Below, piece by piece: positions 48,151 to 49,368 of a stretch of DNA of 49,368 nucleotides. A program made the position numbers and the translations under genes. Origin of the DNA: Methylococcaceae bacterium TMED69 (lineage in GTDB: Bacteria; Pseudomonadota; Gammaproteobacteria; Ga0077536); contig NHDW01000003.1 of the NCBI GenBank assembly GCA_002170535.1, positions 33,780-83,147 of the forward strand, given 5' to 3'. The notes beneath the pieces were generated by a model. That model searched no databases. It was not told the DNA's origin and saw nothing but the letters and a program-made list of their open reading frames with translations. The first letter of the stretch is position 1; each line of letters opens with the position of its first letter.

Positions 48151-49350
48151 TTATTTATATTTATTAAGCCTAACTACTGTGCAACATAGTGAAGCAATCA
48201 AAATTGAAACTACCGCAAAGATAAAGGCTAACTTATAATTTCCAAAATTGTCGAACAATTCTCCCGCTACGAAAGGACCAACCGCGGCACCGGAAGCTCC
48301 TCCAAATAACCCGATGCCTAAAATTTTTCCGAAATGCTTTCCTCCAAAGTGATCACTTATTATAGCTGGGGCTATTGCTGCTGTGGACGAGTAACCTATT
48401 CCTAAACAAACAGCAAAAAGGTAAGCCAAAGGTATTGAAGCTCTCTCTCCTGCAAAATATAATATAAAAATTCCTGTAATTAAAATAATGTTACCAACAA
48501 TAAAAACCTTTTCGCGCTCAACTTTATCTGACAAATAGCCACCAACTAATTTACCAAATATACTTGACAAACCAACCACACTTACGACCGATGCACCGAC
48601 AATCGGTGATATTCCCTTTTCTACCAGGTAAACGACCTGATGAACATGCAAAGTTTGAGCTCCCATGCTCCCAAAAAAGTATAAGGACACCAGCAGCCAG
48701 AATTGACCTGTTTTAAATGCTTGGGAAAGATTAAGAGAAGAGGTCCTTAGATTATTATTATTCACCGACTGCGAGGATAAACCGGGAACGAAATTTTTGG
48801 TCAAAAATAACCCAATGGGGATGATTACTATAAAAGAAATAGCCGATAAGATCCTAAAGCAATTCCGCCAGCCAACAGAGTCAATGCAAAGCTGAATTAG
48901 CGGTACTGCAAGCACCATCCCAACCCCAATTCCTGAACTTACGAAACCAATGGCGAATCCTAAATTATGCTTAAAACTTCTTTGAACTTGTACTAATGAA
49001 GGGCCCCAACCACACATACTGACAGAGATAGCGGTAAAGACCCCGAAATACAAAAACAAATCGAATGGAGTCTGTATGAGGCTAACAAATAACAAGCTAA
49101 TACTTATACATAAACCACCAGCTAAAACTAAAATACCTGAATTAACTCTATCACACAAAGCACTCGAAATTGGATTAGTGACACCATGAACCAGTGCAAA
49201 AATTGAAAAACCCGCGGCGAGCGTCGACCTTGACCAATTGAAGGTTTCATCAAATGCAACTAGAAATACACTGTAGGAATACCAAATTCCATACGCCAAA
49301 GCTAAAACGGTTGCGATTAAAAATAACTTGAGATAATCATTTCTATTCAA
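48151..49350 (-). CDS. MFS transporter (monocarboxylate/oxalate-formate antiporter-like)
   Basis: A 399-aa or longer inner-membrane protein with about 12 helices. The start shown is a TTG at 49350; the frame stays open to the window edge, so it may begin further out. The first helix is LFLIATVLALAYGIWYSYSVFLVAF, then WSRSTLAAGFSIFALVHG. The middle loop contains SQSVNNNNLRTSSLNLSQAFKTGQFWLL, and the second half begins around SLYFFGSMGAQTLHVHQVVYLVEKGI; SKLVGGYLSD-like GKLVGGYLSDKVERE is the MFS signature. The family carries small carboxylates. It lies next to the acyl-CoA catabolic genes and likely imports their acid (inference). Confidence 0.82.
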   Translation of the reverse strand: MNRNDYLKLFLIATVLALAYGIWYSYSVFLVAFDETFNWSRSTLAAGFSIFALVHGVTNPISSALCDRVNSGILVLAGGLCISISLLFVSLIQTPFDLFLYFGVFTAISVSMCGWGPSLVQVQRSFKHNLGFAIGFVSSGIGVGMVLAVPLIQLCIDSVGWRNCFRILSAISFIVIIPIGLFLTKNFVPGLSSQSVNNNNLRTSSLNLSQAFKTGQFWLLVSLYFFGSMGAQTLHVHQVVYLVEKGISPIVGASVVSVVGLSSIFGKLVGGYLSDKVEREKVFIVGNIILITGIFILYFAGERASIPLAYLFAVCLGIGYSSTAAIAPAIISDHFGGKHFGKILGIGLFGGASGAAVGPFVAGELFDNFGNYKLAFIFAVVSILIASLCCTVVRLNKYK

Positions 49351-49368
49351 CTCGCCGGCTTCTAAATT

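Noticed and set aside
1-49368. Insertion sequences, phage genes, CRISPR arrays, tRNA or rRNA genes
   Set aside because: No transposase, integrase, repeat-spacer pattern, or RNA-gene fold was recognised on either strand.

Overview
The window looks like chromosomal DNA of an AT-rich (by eye, not computed), free-living Gram-negative bacterium, most likely a marine gammaproteobacterium or a relative. The reasons are a GlnD of gammaproteobacterial length (854 aa), RmuC, outer-membrane barrels ending in Phe, a lipoprotein lipocalin, an RpoE-ChrR singlet-oxygen module, tight gene packing, and many aerobic flavin and CoA enzymes. The lineage is inferred; no rRNA or tRNA is present. I saw no mobile elements, phage genes or CRISPR arrays.

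Region by region. 1-3.8 kb: the edge of a ligase-associated DNA exonuclease, a VOC protein overlapping a secreted PQQ sugar dehydrogenase, an Hsp20 gene with a sigma-32-like promoter and a ROSE-like RNA thermometer, and rmuC. 3.8-8.9 kb: a reverse operon (outer-membrane barrel, DOPA-4,5-dioxygenase-like protein, small TIGR03643-like protein, aldehyde dehydrogenase) divergent from a Baeyer-Villiger monooxygenase (BVMO). 8.9-12.2 kb: an exported methyltransferase, a sirtuin without zinc cysteines overlapping a nitroreductase, and a TesB-like thioesterase. 12.2-12.9 kb: a 633-bp gap with a 14-bp inverted repeat, three near-consensus DnaA boxes and a possible leader peptide. 12.9-17.4 kb: a molybdenum hydroxylase (FAD subunit plus fused Fe-S/Mo subunit) followed by a cyclase-family hydrolase. 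17.4-27.1 kb: SDRs, a PNPOx-like protein, DUF4396, DUF1329, an operon of YdhR-like monooxygenase, tungsten-type aldehyde oxidoreductase and lipocalin, then an amidase and a hydrolase. 27.1-32.9 kb: glnD behind a CaiB-type CoA-transferase and an SDR, with a divergent Fe-ADH.

32.9-38.7 kb is a stress and lipid module. It has the ECF sigma factor RpoE and a ChrR anti-sigma with all expected metal ligands, a flavin oxidoreductase, a DUF1365 gene interrupted at an A11 run, a CFA-synthase-like methyltransferase and an NTF2-like gene. TGATCC-N18-TA promoters precede rpoE and the NTF2-like gene, and the second one may drive a small RNA with a C-rich anti-Shine-Dalgarno tract. In the methyltransferase two residues matching the bicarbonate site of CFA synthase are changed, so the cassette may make methylated or furan-type lipids rather than cyclopropane lipids.

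38.7-39.9 kb holds a TorF-type porin with an excellent sigma-54 promoter, two NtrC-like boxes three helical turns apart, and a leader with two mutually exclusive hairpins. This suggests nitrogen-controlled outer-membrane permeability, consistent with glnD in the same window. 40-49.4 kb is catabolic: a second BVMO, a luciferase-like monooxygenase, a GST, an AMACR/CaiB-type protein, a quinone-oxidoreductase-like protein, an acyl-CoA synthetase, a type II 3-hydroxyacyl-CoA dehydrogenase-like SDR and an MFS transporter. Together these suggest uptake, CoA activation and oxidation of cyclic ketones, branched acids or steroid/terpenoid-like compounds; the substrate cannot be read from sequence.
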